64,000 bases of DNA, from contig NZ_KB905021.1 in the NCBI RefSeq assembly GCF_000377405.1, forward strand, positions 1-64,000, in the 5' to 3' direction. Position numbers and translations under genes: made by a program. Source of the DNA: Thioalkalivibrio sp. ALE31 (GTDB lineage Bacteria; Pseudomonadota; Gammaproteobacteria; Ectothiorhodospirales; Ectothiorhodospiraceae). Shown in pieces: positions 8,809 to 16,759 of this stretch. Numbering within the stretch: position 1 is the stretch's first letter; the number at the start of each line of letters is the position of its first letter. Under the pieces are notes generated by a model that saw nothing but the letters and a program-made list of their open reading frames with translations, searched no databases and was not told the DNA's origin.

Positions 8809-9726
8809 TCAGAACAGTTTTTCTTCCATCTCGAGATAGACCGCGTTGGCATTGCTGCGGTTGGTCTGCTCGAAGGCCGGGAGATCCTCGTAGTCGCTCC
8901 AGTCCATGGCCGCGTAGGCCTCGTCGAAGGTCTCCATGTTCTCCACGGCCGCGCCCATGTGCTCGCGCAGCTTCACCAGGTAGTCACGCGTAAACTTCAC
9001 CGCTCGGCTTGCCTGATCGGTGGCCTCGCCATGCCCCGGGACCAGGAATTTCAGGTCCATCTCCATCAGTTCTTCCAGACGATTGACCCAGTTCTCCGAA
9101 TCCAGCGCGTCGTCCCCCAGAAACGGGATACGGCCGTCAAAGACGATGTCACCGGCAAACACCACGCCCGTCTCCTCCACCACCATGATGATGTCGTCGG
9201 GTGAATGGGCCGGGCCGGCGTGCACGCAGCGAAAGGTCTTGCCGCCCAGACGGATGGTGTACTCGTCATCGAAGAACTCGTCCGGCGGGATGATCTGCGT
9301 GTCCTCGTCCACCCATGGCGTCAGCACCCCGCGACGCTGTTCCAGTCGCGCCACCGCGCCTGGCCCGCCGAGGTAGTCGCGTGCCCGTGCCTGACCGATG
9401 ATCTTCGCGTCGGTATGGTCGGCGAACGCCTGCAGGCCGTAGATGTGGTCCGCATGGTAATGCCCGGCGATCACGTACTTGATCGGCTGGTCGGTCACCT
9501 CACGGATCCGGCGGATCATCTCGAAGCCCAGCGGCGGGGTCCCCAGGGCGTCGTAGACCACCACCCCTTCGTCGGTCACAACGAATCCGGCGTTCGATGT
9601 GTGCCCCTGGTTGTCGGGGTCCGGGATGCCGGAGATCCCGATCATGTACCAGGTGTCCGCGCCCTCCACTTCGTGGGCGGTGGTATCGACGGTCACGGGC
9701 TCGTAGGGGTTATCGGGTACCGACAT
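8809..9726 (-). CDS. MBL-fold metallohydrolase (SoxH/quinoprotein-relay type)
   Basis: A 305-residue metallo-beta-lactamase-fold protein with the metal-binding HYHADH motif (His89, His91, Asp93, His94), a further His in CVHAGPAHSPDD, GDIVFDG as the bridging Asp region and PGHGE as the last His. No signal peptide is evident (MSVPDNPYEPV), unlike many SoxH-like periplasmic relatives. The family hydrolyses thioesters, lactams or related substrates; the one here cannot be named. The sequence resembles proteins annotated near sulfur-oxidation or quinoprotein genes, but no such genes adjoin it. The following DUF3096 gene is the only likely operon partner. Confidence 0.8.
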   Translation of the reverse strand: MSVPDNPYEPVTVDTTAHEVEGADTWYMIGISGIPDPDNQGHTSNAGFVVTDEGVVVYDALGTPPLGFEMIRRIREVTDQPIKYVIAGHYHADHIYGLQAFADHTDAKIIGQARARDYLGGPGAVARLEQRRGVLTPWVDEDTQIIPPDEFFDDEYTIRLGGKTFRCVHAGPAHSPDDIIMVVEETGVVFAGDIVFDGRIPFLGDDALDSENWVNRLEELMEMDLKFLVPGHGEATDQASRAVKFTRDYLVKLREHMGAAVENMETFDEAYAAMDWSDYEDLPAFEQTNRSNANAVYLEMEEKLF

Positions 9727-10049
9727 CTTTGCTCCACTCCTCTTCTTGATGCGTATCCATTCGGCCCGTGGACGGGCTCTGGGTTATTGGACGGAGAAAA
9801 GACCGGAGAATTCCCTGCAATTCCCGATCCCCGCCCGGGGATTGTAGCGGAGCCGGGAACAACGATGAGAAGCCACCCGAGGAGCACAACCCAGAAGAGG
9901 CCGGGCCAACAGCCCTCCACCTTCGGCAGGACGCAGATTGACGCCGCAGGGCCTGAGGGAATGATTGCCACTCACGGGCGCGATCGTGCCTGACCCGTGC
10001 CAGAAGCACCGCATGGTTGGTTGCCCGTCAATGCTGAAATGCGGACATG
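9727..10049. other. Intergenic stretch between the MBL gene and the tRNA-derived repeats
   Basis: No gene is recognised. A minus-strand TACAAT (9841-9846) about 115 nt upstream of the MBL-fold start at 9726 is a possible -10. The rest has no clear dyads or coding signal. It marks the end of the tRNA-repeat array. Confidence 0.5.
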
Positions 10050-10693
10050 CCAAACCGAGGGGCACACCGCTATGGCGGGGGACCAGGATGATTCGGCGGC
10101 TGCCCCGCCTCACCCCTTCGGGGCTGCACGCGCGGCGCGCGGGCAGTGCTCCGCTGCGCTTCGCCGAACCTTCCAGGTTCGAACCCTGGACTCGCTCATA
10201 TATCCATAGAAAAGGGCCCCACGAGGGGGCCCTTCTCCGAAGGTAGCGACCAGTTTGAGGCAAATGACGGTGAGCCCCATCGAGGGGCACACCGCCATGG
10301 CTGGGGGACCAGGATGATTCGGCGGCTGCGCCGCCTCACCCCTTCGGGGCTGCACGCGCGGCGCGCGCGCAGTGCTTCGCTACGCTTCGCCGAACCTTCC
10401 AGGTTCGAACCCTGGACTCGCTCAAATATCCATAGAAAAGGGCCCCGCGAAGGGGCTTCACCTGAAGGAGTGACCATTCTGAAGCAAATGACGGTGAGCC
10501 CCATCGAGGGGCACACCGCCATGGCTGGGGGACCAGGATGATTCGGCGGCTACGCCGCCTCACCCCTTCGGGGCTGCACGCGCGGCGCGCGTGCAGTGCT
10601 CCGCTGCGCTTCGCCGAACCTTCCAGGTTCGAACCCTGGGCTCGCTCATATATCCATAGAAAAGGGCCCCACGAGGGGGCCCTTTTCTATGGA
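10050..10693 (-). repeat. Three tandem units carrying the tRNA-Gln 3' end (rtT-like array)
   Basis: Read on the minus strand, downstream of tRNA-Gln, three near-identical units follow. Each ends with a copy of the tRNA 3' terminus: TGGCTGGGGGACCAGGAT at 10522-10539 and 10298-10315 on the plus strand, and a slightly damaged copy at 10073-10089. Spacing is 224 and 225 bp, and 172 bp from the tRNA to the first copy. Each unit also has an inverted T-arm-like element (CCAGGTTCGAACCCTGG), a GGCGGC/GCCGCC hairpin, a CCCC-UUCG-GGGG tetraloop hairpin and a terminator-like AAAAGGGCCCC stem. No ORF is kept in all units. The design resembles the tyrT (rtT) repeats of E. coli but the sequence is different. 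Confidence 0.8.
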
Positions 10694-10694
10694 T
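10652..10694 (-). terminator. Terminator directly abutting tRNA-Gln
   Basis: A perfect 19-bp stem, ATCCATAGAAAAGGGCCCC (10652-10670) against GGGGCCCTTTTCTATGGAT (10676-10694) with a 5-nt loop. On the minus strand the arm after the loop is GGGGCCC followed by TTTTCTAT. Its first transcribed base overlaps the final A of the tRNA CCA end. Shorter versions occur in the two distal units. Confidence 0.75.
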
Positions 10695-10767
10695 GGCTGG
10701 GGGACCAGGATTCGAACCTGGGTTGACGGAGTCAGAGTCCGTAGTCCTACCGCTAGACGATCCCCCA
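10694..10767 (-). tRNA. glnT-like (tRNA-Gln): tRNA-Gln (CTG anticodon)
   Basis: The minus strand folds as a 74-nt cloverleaf: acceptor TGGGGGA/TCCCCCA, D-arm with AGCGGTAGG, anticodon stem ACGGA/TCCGT around loop CTCTGAC (anticodon CTG), T-arm CCAGG-TTCGAAT-CCTGG, discriminator G and encoded CCA. It begins 43 bp after the rpsI stop in the same direction, so it may be cut from the rplM-rpsI transcript; a weak TAAAAT near the rpsI stop could also serve as its own -10. The gene symbol is only indicative. Confidence 0.95.
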
Positions 10768-10810
10768 GTAAACCGGATCGCGTGCGTCCCGCAGAAACTC
10801 GAGGCGAATT

Positions 10811-11203
10811 TTAACGCTTCGAGTACTGGGTTGCACGACGGGCCTTGCGCAGGCCGATCTTCTTCCGCTCCACCTCGCGGGCATCGCGGGTCAGATGACC
10901 ACCACGACGCAGCGGCGAGCGCAGCTCTTCGTTGTACTGCACCAGGGCGCGGGCAATGCCCAGGCGGATCGCACCGGCCTGGCCGTTACCACCACCGCCC
11001 TCGACGGTTGCGATCACGTCGAAGTTTTCGGTGGACTCGGTCGCCTCCAGCGGCTGGCGCACGACCATGCGCGAGGTCTGGCGGCCGAAGAACTCGTCCA
11101 GCGGCTTCTGGTTAACCGTGATGTTGCCCGTACCCGGGCGCAGGAAGACGCGCGCAGCGGCGGTCTTGCGGCGGCCGGTGCCGTAATACTGATTGGTAGC
11201 CAT
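10811..11203 (-). CDS. rpsI: 30S ribosomal protein S9
   Basis: A 130-residue protein with the S9 signatures [14 protein letters not shown] at the N-terminus, [19 protein letters not shown], and the basic C-terminus ending [12 protein letters not shown], whose terminal Lys-Arg reaches the P-site tRNA. Length equals the E. coli protein. The start at 11203 aligns with [13 protein letters not shown] of E. coli S9 and is preceded by AAGGGAAT. It follows rplM by 31 bp in the conserved rplM-rpsI order, with tRNA-Gln next downstream. Confidence 0.97.
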   Translation of the reverse strand: MATNQYYGTGRRKTAAARVFLRPGTGNITVNQKPLDEFFGRQTSRMVVRQPLEATESTENFDVIATVEGGGGNGQAGAIRLGIARALVQYNEELRSPLRRGGHLTRDAREVERKKIGLRKARRATQYSKR

Positions 11204-11234
11204 TCGGATCGATTCCCTTGCTGATTCTGGCGGC

Positions 11235-11663
11235 TCAGACTTCGAGCGGCTGCGGCTGCTGGGCCGTATGCCGGTGTTCGGTGCCGGCGTAGACCTTGAG
11301 CTTCTTGAACATGGCCCGGCCAAGCGGGTTGCGCGGCAGCATGCCCTTCACGGCAAGCTCCAGCACCTTCTCCGGATGACGCTCGATCATCTGGGTGAAG
11401 TTGGCTTCCTTGATGCCACCCGGATAACCGGTGTGGTGGAAGTACTTCTTGTCCATGGCCTTGTTGCCGGAGACGCGAATCTTCTCCGCGTTGATCACGA
11501 CGATGTAGTCGCCGGTATCGACATGCGGCGTGTACACGGGCTTGTGCTTCCCGCGCAGACGGCGTGCGATCTCCGTGGCGAGTCGGCCGAGGGTCTTGCC
11601 GTCGGCGTCGACGAGAAACCAGTCGCGTTCGACTTCGGCCGGCTTGGCGCTGATGGTACTCAT
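11235..11663 (-). CDS. rplM: 50S ribosomal protein L13
   Basis: A 142-residue protein, the same length as in E. coli, with L13 signatures [37 protein letters not shown] and the C-terminal [20 protein letters not shown]. It is an early 23S-binding protein of the large subunit. The start at 11663 lies after CGGAG. It heads the rplM-rpsI operon; a good sigma-70-type promoter lies at 11707-11735. Confidence 0.97.
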   Translation of the reverse strand: MSTISAKPAEVERDWFLVDADGKTLGRLATEIARRLRGKHKPVYTPHVDTGDYIVVINAEKIRVSGNKAMDKKYFHHTGYPGGIKEANFTQMIERHPEKVLELAVKGMLPRNPLGRAMFKKLKVYAGTEHRHTAQQPQPLEV

Positions 11664-11706
11664 GATGTTCGATGCTCCGAGGTCGGGGCGATTCAGAAAG
11701 CGCGCA

Positions 11707-11735
11707 AGAATAACGCTTCCCTTCACCCGATTCAA
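11707..11735 (-). promoter_or_regulatory. Sigma-70-type promoter of rplM-rpsI
   Basis: On the minus strand TTGAAT (11735-11730) and TATTCT (11712-11707) are separated by 17 nt. The predicted start leaves a leader of about 37 nt before the rplM ATG at 11663. Position, spacing and hexamer match fit a housekeeping promoter. Confidence 0.6.
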
Positions 11736-11832
11736 GCAAAAGGGACAATTCGCGAGACGGGCCGCGCTCGACGTCCACCGGAGGCGACGTGGCGGGCCGG
11801 GGCCTGCGCGAGCGCCCTCCGCACATAATAAA

Positions 11833-11856
11833 GGGGCCGCCCCGAAGGGCGGCCCC
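11833..11856 (-). terminator. Rho-independent terminator after the DUF4168 gene
   Basis: GGGGCCGCCC (11833-11842) pairs with GGGCGGCCCC (11847-11856) over a CGAA (UUCG on the minus strand) loop, followed on the minus strand by CCTTTATTATG. It ends the minus-strand DUF4168 transcript before the rplM promoter. Confidence 0.75.
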
Positions 11857-11901
11857 CCTTGCAGGCCCCGGGCGCAAGGCCCGGGGCGGCACACAACCCG
11901 T

Positions 11902-12426
11902 TTACAGCTGGGCTTCGGCGCGCTCCTGCACTTCCTGCATCAGCTCGGGGTCGTTCTGCAGGGCCATGGCGACTTCGTTGTATTCCTCGACGCTCATGCC
12001 CGCATCTTCCACGGCGCTGACCATTTCGTCCTGAGCTTCCTGCTGCATGGACTGCGCCTCGGTCTCGTCCTCGGCGTTCTGCAGGCGGTCAGCGAAGTCC
12101 TCGCGCACTTCCTGCACCGCGACGAAGGCGGTCACGAAGGTGTCAATGTCCTCTTCGCTCAGGTCCACCTCGGGGGCTTCCTGCATCGGGGCTCCGCCCT
12201 GGGCCGCGCCACCCTGGGCGCCACCCTGCGGCGGCTGGCCGCCCTGGGCACCGCCGCCGGCGCCGGCACCGCCTTCCTGGGCCGGGGGCTGGCCACCCTG
12301 GGCGCCGCCCATGTCGCCACCGCCGGCGCCGCCTTCGGCACCACCATACTGCGCGGAGGCCGCGCCACCGACGGCAAACAGGGAAGTCAGGGCCATCGCG
12401 AGGATCGTCTTGCGCATATTCATCAT
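11902..12426 (-). CDS. Exported DUF4168-domain protein with Gly/Gln-rich linker
   Basis: A 174-residue protein. A Sec signal ([20 protein letters not shown], cleavage probably after GAASA) is followed by about 65 residues almost wholly Gly, Ala, Gln and Pro in GGAQGGQPP-like repeats, then a helical DUF4168 domain starting near [16 protein letters not shown]. It is probably periplasmic or surface-associated; function unknown. AAGGAG 4-7 nt upstream supports the start at the first of two adjacent ATGs. It is monocistronic with its own terminator. The repeats on the DNA level are imperfect and could vary in number between strains. Confidence 0.8.
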   Translation of the reverse strand: MMNMRKTILAMALTSLFAVGGAASAQYGGAEGGAGGGDMGGAQGGQPPAQEGGAGAGGGAQGGQPPQGGAQGGAAQGGAPMQEAPEVDLSEEDIDTFVTAFVAVQEVREDFADRLQNAEDETEAQSMQQEAQDEMVSAVEDAGMSVEEYNEVAMALQNDPELMQEVQERAEAQL

Positions 12427-12717
12427 GTTGCTCCTTTTCCTTTGGTTCGATCGGATCTCGCGGCCGACCGGGACCCGCTCGAGGCGCCCCCGGTCCAGCC
12501 GCGCCGCAACCGTGTGAGGAGGAATGAGCCCGTGCGGGCTGCGCTTCTCCGATTGCTGACTGAGGAGGAGCAGGCATCGTGCCAACAATGGCAACCGGGG
12601 AGACATTCTATAGGAATCAGATGGTTAGGACTGAATCAGCTGACAGGGCGTCCGCCGACGGCGGAATTGTGAATGGGTCATAATGACACATGGGTCAGCT
12701 CGACCCGGGTCAGGATG

Positions 12718-14145
12718 TCACGACGGGTCGGATTCACCGAGCTTGCGGTAGAGCGTCTTGCGTCCGATGCCGAGGATACGCGCGGCCCGCTGCTTGTTGC
12801 CGTCCACGTGCTCCAGGACCCGCTGAATGTAGTCGCGCTCGCGCTCTTCCAGCGTCGGCCATTGGGTGTCGTCGCCGACTCCCGCTACGGGTAACACCTC
12901 TGCGCCGGCACCACCGGCGGCCACACCCGCATCTTCGCCGCCGATCGCGAACACGCGTTCCGGCAGGTCCCGGGTCTCGATCACCTCGCCCGTGGCCAGG
13001 GTGGCGGCGCGCTCGATGAGGCTGGCCAGTTCGCGTACGTTCCCGGGGAAGGGGTAGCGCACCAGCGCGCGCAGGGCCTCCGGGCTCAGACGCCGCTCGG
13101 GCAGGCCTCGGGCCAGGGCTTGCTGGCGCAGGAACTGCAGGGCCAGGTACTCGACATCGTCACCGCGTTCTCGCAGCGGCGGGATCTCGATGCGGAAGGT
13201 CTCCAGGCGATAGTAGAGATCCTCGCGGAAACGGCCGTCGGCCATGTGCGCCTGCAGGTCCTGGTGGGTGGCCGCGACGATACGCACATCCGTCTCGATC
13301 TCCTCGTTGGCGCCCACCGGGCGCACCCGTCCGTCCTGCAGCAGGCGCAGCAGCTTGCTTTGCATCGCCACCGGCATCTCGGCGATCTCGTCCAGGAACA
13401 GGGTTCCCCCATGTGCCTCGGTGAACAATCCTCGACGGGCACCCTTGGCCCCACTGAAGGCACCCGCAACATGCCCCAGCAGCTCCGACTCCAGCAGGGC
13501 CTCGGGGATGCCGGCGCAGTTGAGCGCGACGAACGGCCCGTGCGCCCGGTCACTTTCCGCGTGCAGCGCCCGCGCCACGAGTTCCTTGCCGGTCCCGGAC
13601 TCGCCGGTAATCAGGACGCTGCCGTCGGCGGCCGCGATCCGCCGGATCAGGTCGAACATCTGCAGCATGGCCGGACTGTGTCCCTGCATGCCATGAAACC
13701 CGTCGGCCCGGGCGAGCACCTCGCGATAGCGCCGCACCTCGTCCTTCAGGCGACGCGCCTCGGTTACCCGGTCCGCAGCCAGGCGCAGATGATCGAGGTC
13801 CACCGGCTTGGTCAGAAAGTCGTCCGCCCCCGCCTTCAGCGCGGCCACGGCCTGGTCGATGGTCCCGAAGCCCGTCAGCATGATGAAGCCCGGCGCCGGC
13901 ACCCGGGCGCGCGCGTCCTCGAGCACCTGAAACCCGTCGGCGCCCGGCAGACGCAGGTCACTGACCACCAGACTGAAGGCCTGCTGTGCCAGTGCCCGCG
14001 CGGCGTCCTCGGCGCTGCCTACCGCGGTGACCGCGTAGCCGGCCTCGGCCAGCTCCTCGTGCAGCAATTCGCGATGTCCGCGGTCGTCTTCGACGACAAG
14101 GACCGATTCCGGGGGCGCGGCGGGTGTTTGTGGCGCGGCGCTCAT
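12718..14145 (-). CDS. NtrC-family sigma-54-dependent response regulator
   Basis: A 475-residue activator: receiver domain with acidic pocket Glu19/Asp20/Asp21, phospho-acceptor Asp63 and Lys113; AAA+ domain with Walker A GESGTGKE (181-188), the sigma-54 contact loop GAFSGA (228-233, Ser in place of the usual Thr of GAFTGA), Walker B FLDE (250-253) and arginine-rich FREDLYYRLETF; and a Fis-type helix-turn-helix at the C-terminus (NKQRAARILGIGRKTLYRKL). It would activate sigma-54 promoters when phosphorylated by the kinase next door, whose start overlaps it by 4 bp. Targets are unknown; no adjacent transporter or enzyme gene suggests the signal. Confidence 0.93.
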   Translation of the reverse strand: MSAAPQTPAAPPESVLVVEDDRGHRELLHEELAEAGYAVTAVGSAEDAARALAQQAFSLVVSDLRLPGADGFQVLEDARARVPAPGFIMLTGFGTIDQAVAALKAGADDFLTKPVDLDHLRLAADRVTEARRLKDEVRRYREVLARADGFHGMQGHSPAMLQMFDLIRRIAAADGSVLITGESGTGKELVARALHAESDRAHGPFVALNCAGIPEALLESELLGHVAGAFSGAKGARRGLFTEAHGGTLFLDEIAEMPVAMQSKLLRLLQDGRVRPVGANEEIETDVRIVAATHQDLQAHMADGRFREDLYYRLETFRIEIPPLRERGDDVEYLALQFLRQQALARGLPERRLSPEALRALVRYPFPGNVRELASLIERAATLATGEVIETRDLPERVFAIGGEDAGVAAGGAGAEVLPVAGVGDDTQWPTLEERERDYIQRVLEHVDGNKQRAARILGIGRKTLYRKLGESDPS

Positions 14146-15617
14146 AGGCGCGTCTCCTGCGGTTCGTCAGTGGCCAGCGGCAGATGCACGACAAAGCGGG
14201 TCTCCCCGGGCACGCTGCGATCCAGCGCGACCGTGCCGCGATGATCTTCCAGTGCCACCTGGACAACAGCCAGCCCCAGTCCGGTTCCCTCGCCCGTGGG
14301 TTTGGTGGTGAAGAAGGGCTCGAACAGGCGCGCCGCCTGTTCGTCGTCGATCCCGCGCCCGGCGGTCGGACCGTCATCGGCCACCACCAGGGTTACCCGG
14401 TCGGCCTCCGCCCGCCAGTGGACCCGCACCTCACCGGCGGCCGCCTGGGCCGCGTTCTCCAGCAGGTTCTCCAGCGCCTGTCCGAGGCGCAGACGATCGG
14501 CCGCGACGACCAGCGCCTCCCCGTCCACCTGGAACCGGATCGCGTCGGGCGCGTGCCGCGCGCGCACCCGCTCGACCAGGTCGCCGACCAGTTGCGCGAG
14601 GTCCAGGGGGCGTTCCTGCAGGGGATTGCGACGGGCAAAGTCCAGCAACTGCCGCACGATGGTCTCCACCCGCTCGAGTTCGGCCTGCAACGCCTCCATC
14701 TCCTTGCGCGCAGGATCCGGCTCCGGCAGGCGGCGAATGGCCCGCTGCACCCGCCCGGCAATAATCCCGAGCGGTGTCCCCAGCTCATGCGCCACACCGG
14801 CCGCGAGCTGGCCGATCGCCGCCAGCTTCTCCGAGTGCCGCAGCTTTTCCTCGAGCCGCACCTGCTCGTGGCGCTGCGCCTCCAGTTCCGCCTCCGAGGC
14901 CTCGCGGCGCTCCATCATGCGGTTCATCGAGACCGCCAGCCCGCGCAGTTCGGCCGGCCCGTCCTCCGGCGCCCGCAGGCCGCGCTGGCCATCGCCGATC
15001 GCGCGCATCGCGGCCATCAGGCGCGACACATGCCGGCCGACGGCGCGGTGGTAGCCGAACAGTACGACCAGCAGGAACAGCGCACTGACCGCCAGCATCA
15101 GCAACCCGCCCTGCCACTGCAGCTGCGTGACGAAGGCCCGGAACGGGGTCACATCGCGGGTCACCTGCAGCAGGCCCACGATCCGCCCGGCCGGATCGGA
15201 CAACGGCAGGAAGAAGGAGAAGGTCTCGCGCCCCTGGTGCTCGCCGAAGGCCCCGAGACTGCCGGTCTCGCTGATGACCCGGGCCTCGCCGCGGCGTTGC
15301 AGGGTCGGGCTGGGCGGCCCACTGGCCGCGACCATGCGGCCCTCGGCGTCGTAGACGTAGACCCCGAACACCTCCTCGATCTGGAACAGCGAATCCAGCG
15401 ATTGCTGCACCCCGGACACGTCGTCCTGCAGCATGGCGCTCGACACCGGGAGGCGGATCGAACGCGCCACCAGTTCGATATCCTCCTGCATGCGGTTTTC
15501 CATCTGGACCTGGAATTCGCGCAGGCCGAGCGCCACCACCGCGGCCATCATCAGCAGCAGCGGCAGCAGCACGAAGGACAACACCGCGGTGCGCAGGCTG
15601 TTCAGGCTTCGGATCAT
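14142..15617 (-). CDS. Membrane sensor histidine kinase partnered with the NtrC-type regulator
   Basis: A 491-residue inner-membrane kinase. TM1 lies near residues 10-33, a periplasmic sensor region of about 130 residues follows, then TM2 (LLMLAVSALFLLVVLFGYH), a HAMP region, a coiled linker, the HisKA box with His in HELGTPLGII (about residue 277) and an HATPase domain with DDGPTAGRGI and GEGTGLGLA. The ATGA overlap with the regulator gene implies translational coupling. The start at 15617 places the TM segment next to the N-terminus; an in-frame upstream start would add a Pro/Gly-rich tail. Ligand unknown. A terminator lies 90 bp upstream on the same strand. Confidence 0.92.
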   Translation of the reverse strand: MIRSLNSLRTAVLSFVLLPLLLMMAAVVALGLREFQVQMENRMQEDIELVARSIRLPVSSAMLQDDVSGVQQSLDSLFQIEEVFGVYVYDAEGRMVAASGPPSPTLQRRGEARVISETGSLGAFGEHQGRETFSFFLPLSDPAGRIVGLLQVTRDVTPFRAFVTQLQWQGGLLMLAVSALFLLVVLFGYHRAVGRHVSRLMAAMRAIGDGQRGLRAPEDGPAELRGLAVSMNRMMERREASEAELEAQRHEQVRLEEKLRHSEKLAAIGQLAAGVAHELGTPLGIIAGRVQRAIRRLPEPDPARKEMEALQAELERVETIVRQLLDFARRNPLQERPLDLAQLVGDLVERVRARHAPDAIRFQVDGEALVVAADRLRLGQALENLLENAAQAAAGEVRVHWRAEADRVTLVVADDGPTAGRGIDDEQAARLFEPFFTTKPTGEGTGLGLAVVQVALEDHRGTVALDRSVPGETRFVVHLPLATDEPQETRL

Positions 15618-15705
15618 GGGCGTTGGGTCATCATCGACGGGCCATCCGCGGCACGGGCCGGACTCAATGGTAGACACGCCCGGCAACAGGAGGCGAATCA
15701 CAGGC

Positions 15706-15733
15706 AAAAAAAAGCGCGGGTCGAAGCCCGCGC
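15706..15733 (-). terminator. Rho-independent terminator of the candidate small RNA
   Basis: On the minus strand GCGCGGG pairs with CCCGCGC around a UUCG-containing loop and is followed by eight T. The only same-strand sequence upstream is the gap to 15999, since the next gene runs the other way, so a minus-strand promoter must lie within or beyond that gap. Confidence 0.75.
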
Positions 15734-15800
15734 CAAGAAAACCACCAAAGGAGGATGGAGGAGTCCACTAACCACTGACAGGGGGGACAGCGATTAGCGT
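15706..15800 (-). ncRNA. Candidate small RNA or terminated leader upstream of the sensor kinase
   Basis: The 382-bp gap 15618-15999 has no supported gene. On the minus strand a strong terminator (15706-15733) ends a stretch containing CTCCTCCATCCTCCTTTGG, which has repeated CCUCC words able to pair with Shine-Dalgarno sequences. A TTGACA at 15835-15830 with weak -10 options at 15812-15806 lies about 100 nt upstream. This could be a trans-acting small RNA or an attenuated leader for the kinase-regulator operon. No Rfam-type family was recognised. The 5' end is a guess. Confidence 0.35.
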
Positions 15801-15999
15801 ATGCAAATCTTCTAATATGGCGATGTTCTTGTCAACCGGTGAAATACGCAGGGGGTCGTCCTTCACCGTTTCGTCATATCACGTACCCTTGAAGACCTGC
15901 ATACCCCGTAAGACGCAGGTCCGCCCGATCTATTCCCGGGCATGAAAGCCACCCGCCGGGAATGCACCAAAAATCGACTTCGTTCACGGATCCCGCATC

Positions 16000-16680
16000 A
16001 TGCTTCGTCACCTGAGCCACCCCGTCACCTCGCTTGCCCAGAACGCCACGCTGATCTGGTGCGATGCCACCGGGGCCGCGGCCTGGGTCGACCCCGGCGC
16101 GGATGCCGCGACCCTCGAACAGATCGCCCGCGAGCACGGCGTGCACCTGGAGAAGATCCTCCTGACCCACGGCCACCTGGACCATGTCGGGGCCACCGCC
16201 GAACTGGCCGCCCGTGCCAATGTGCCGGTGATCGGGCCGCATCGCGACGACGCCTTCTGGCTGGACCAGCTCCCGGCGCAGGCACAGATCTTCGGCTTCC
16301 CCGAGACCGCGCCCCTGGTGCCCGACCAGTGGCTGGAGGATGGCGACACCATCGCGCTGGGCCAGACCACACTCCGGGTGCTCCACTGCCCCGGCCATAC
16401 CCCGGGGCACGTGGTCTTCCACGACTCCGAGAGCGGCCTGGCCCTGGTCGGCGACGTGCTGTTCCACGGGGCAATCGGCCGCAGCGACTTCCCGCGCGGC
16501 AACGGGCGCGAGCTGATCGCCTCGATCACCGACAAGCTCTGGCCGCTGGGCGACGAGACCCGGTTCGTGCCCGGCCACGGCCCCGAGTCCACCTTTGGTG
16601 AGGAACGCCGCAGCAACCCCTTCGTCGGCGACGCGGCCCTTGCCGCCGGCGGACAGCCCGGCCGCGGCCGCTACTACTGA
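16000..16680 (+). CDS. Glyoxalase-II-like MBL-fold hydrolase (YcbL type)
   Basis: A 226-residue metallo-beta-lactamase-fold hydrolase with THGHLDH (His57, His59, Asp61, His62), HCPGHTPGH with the third metal His, VGDVLFHGAIGRSDFP with the bridging Asp, and a C-terminal VPGHGPESTFGEERRSNPF, all typical of the short YcbL/type II glyoxalase group. It probably hydrolyses S-lactoylglutathione-like thioesters in the cytoplasm, though some close relatives are persulfide dioxygenases; the single-domain length and the GRSDFP motif favour YcbL. It is monocistronic, converging on htpX over a stem-loop. Confidence 0.85.
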   Translation: MLRHLSHPVTSLAQNATLIWCDATGAAAWVDPGADAATLEQIAREHGVHLEKILLTHGHLDHVGATAELAARANVPVIGPHRDDAFWLDQLPAQAQIFGFPETAPLVPDQWLEDGDTIALGQTTLRVLHCPGHTPGHVVFHDSESGLALVGDVLFHGAIGRSDFPRGNGRELIASITDKLWPLGDETRFVPGHGPESTFGEERRSNPFVGDAALAAGGQPGRGRYY

Positions 16681-16710
16681 GCCCTGCGGAGCAGCATCTC
16701 TCAAATGAAA

Positions 16711-16734
16711 CGGGCCGCCCCGAGGGGCGGCCCG
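16711..16734. terminator. Perfect GC hairpin between convergent genes
   Basis: CGGGCCGCCC (16711-16720) pairs with GGGCGGCCCG (16725-16734) with a 4-nt loop. There is no clear T-run on either side, so it would be a weak or factor-assisted terminator between the hydrolase and htpX. Confidence 0.5.
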
Positions 16735-16759
16735 TGTACGCACGGCGCCAGGCGTCTTC

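Noticed and set aside
10073-10640. Additional tRNA genes in the repeated units
   Set aside because: Only the 3' end and an inverted T-arm-like element are present; no anticodon arm or full acceptor stem can be formed.
10050-10693. CRISPR-like array at the three repeated units
   Set aside because: Units are about 225 bp, contiguous and almost identical throughout, with no 25-40-bp repeat/spacer alternation and no cas genes.
9727-10767. tRNA-Gln as attachment site of an integrated island
   Set aside because: Partial tRNA ends could mark att sites, but no integrase or foreign genes lie between the copies; only the repeat units do.
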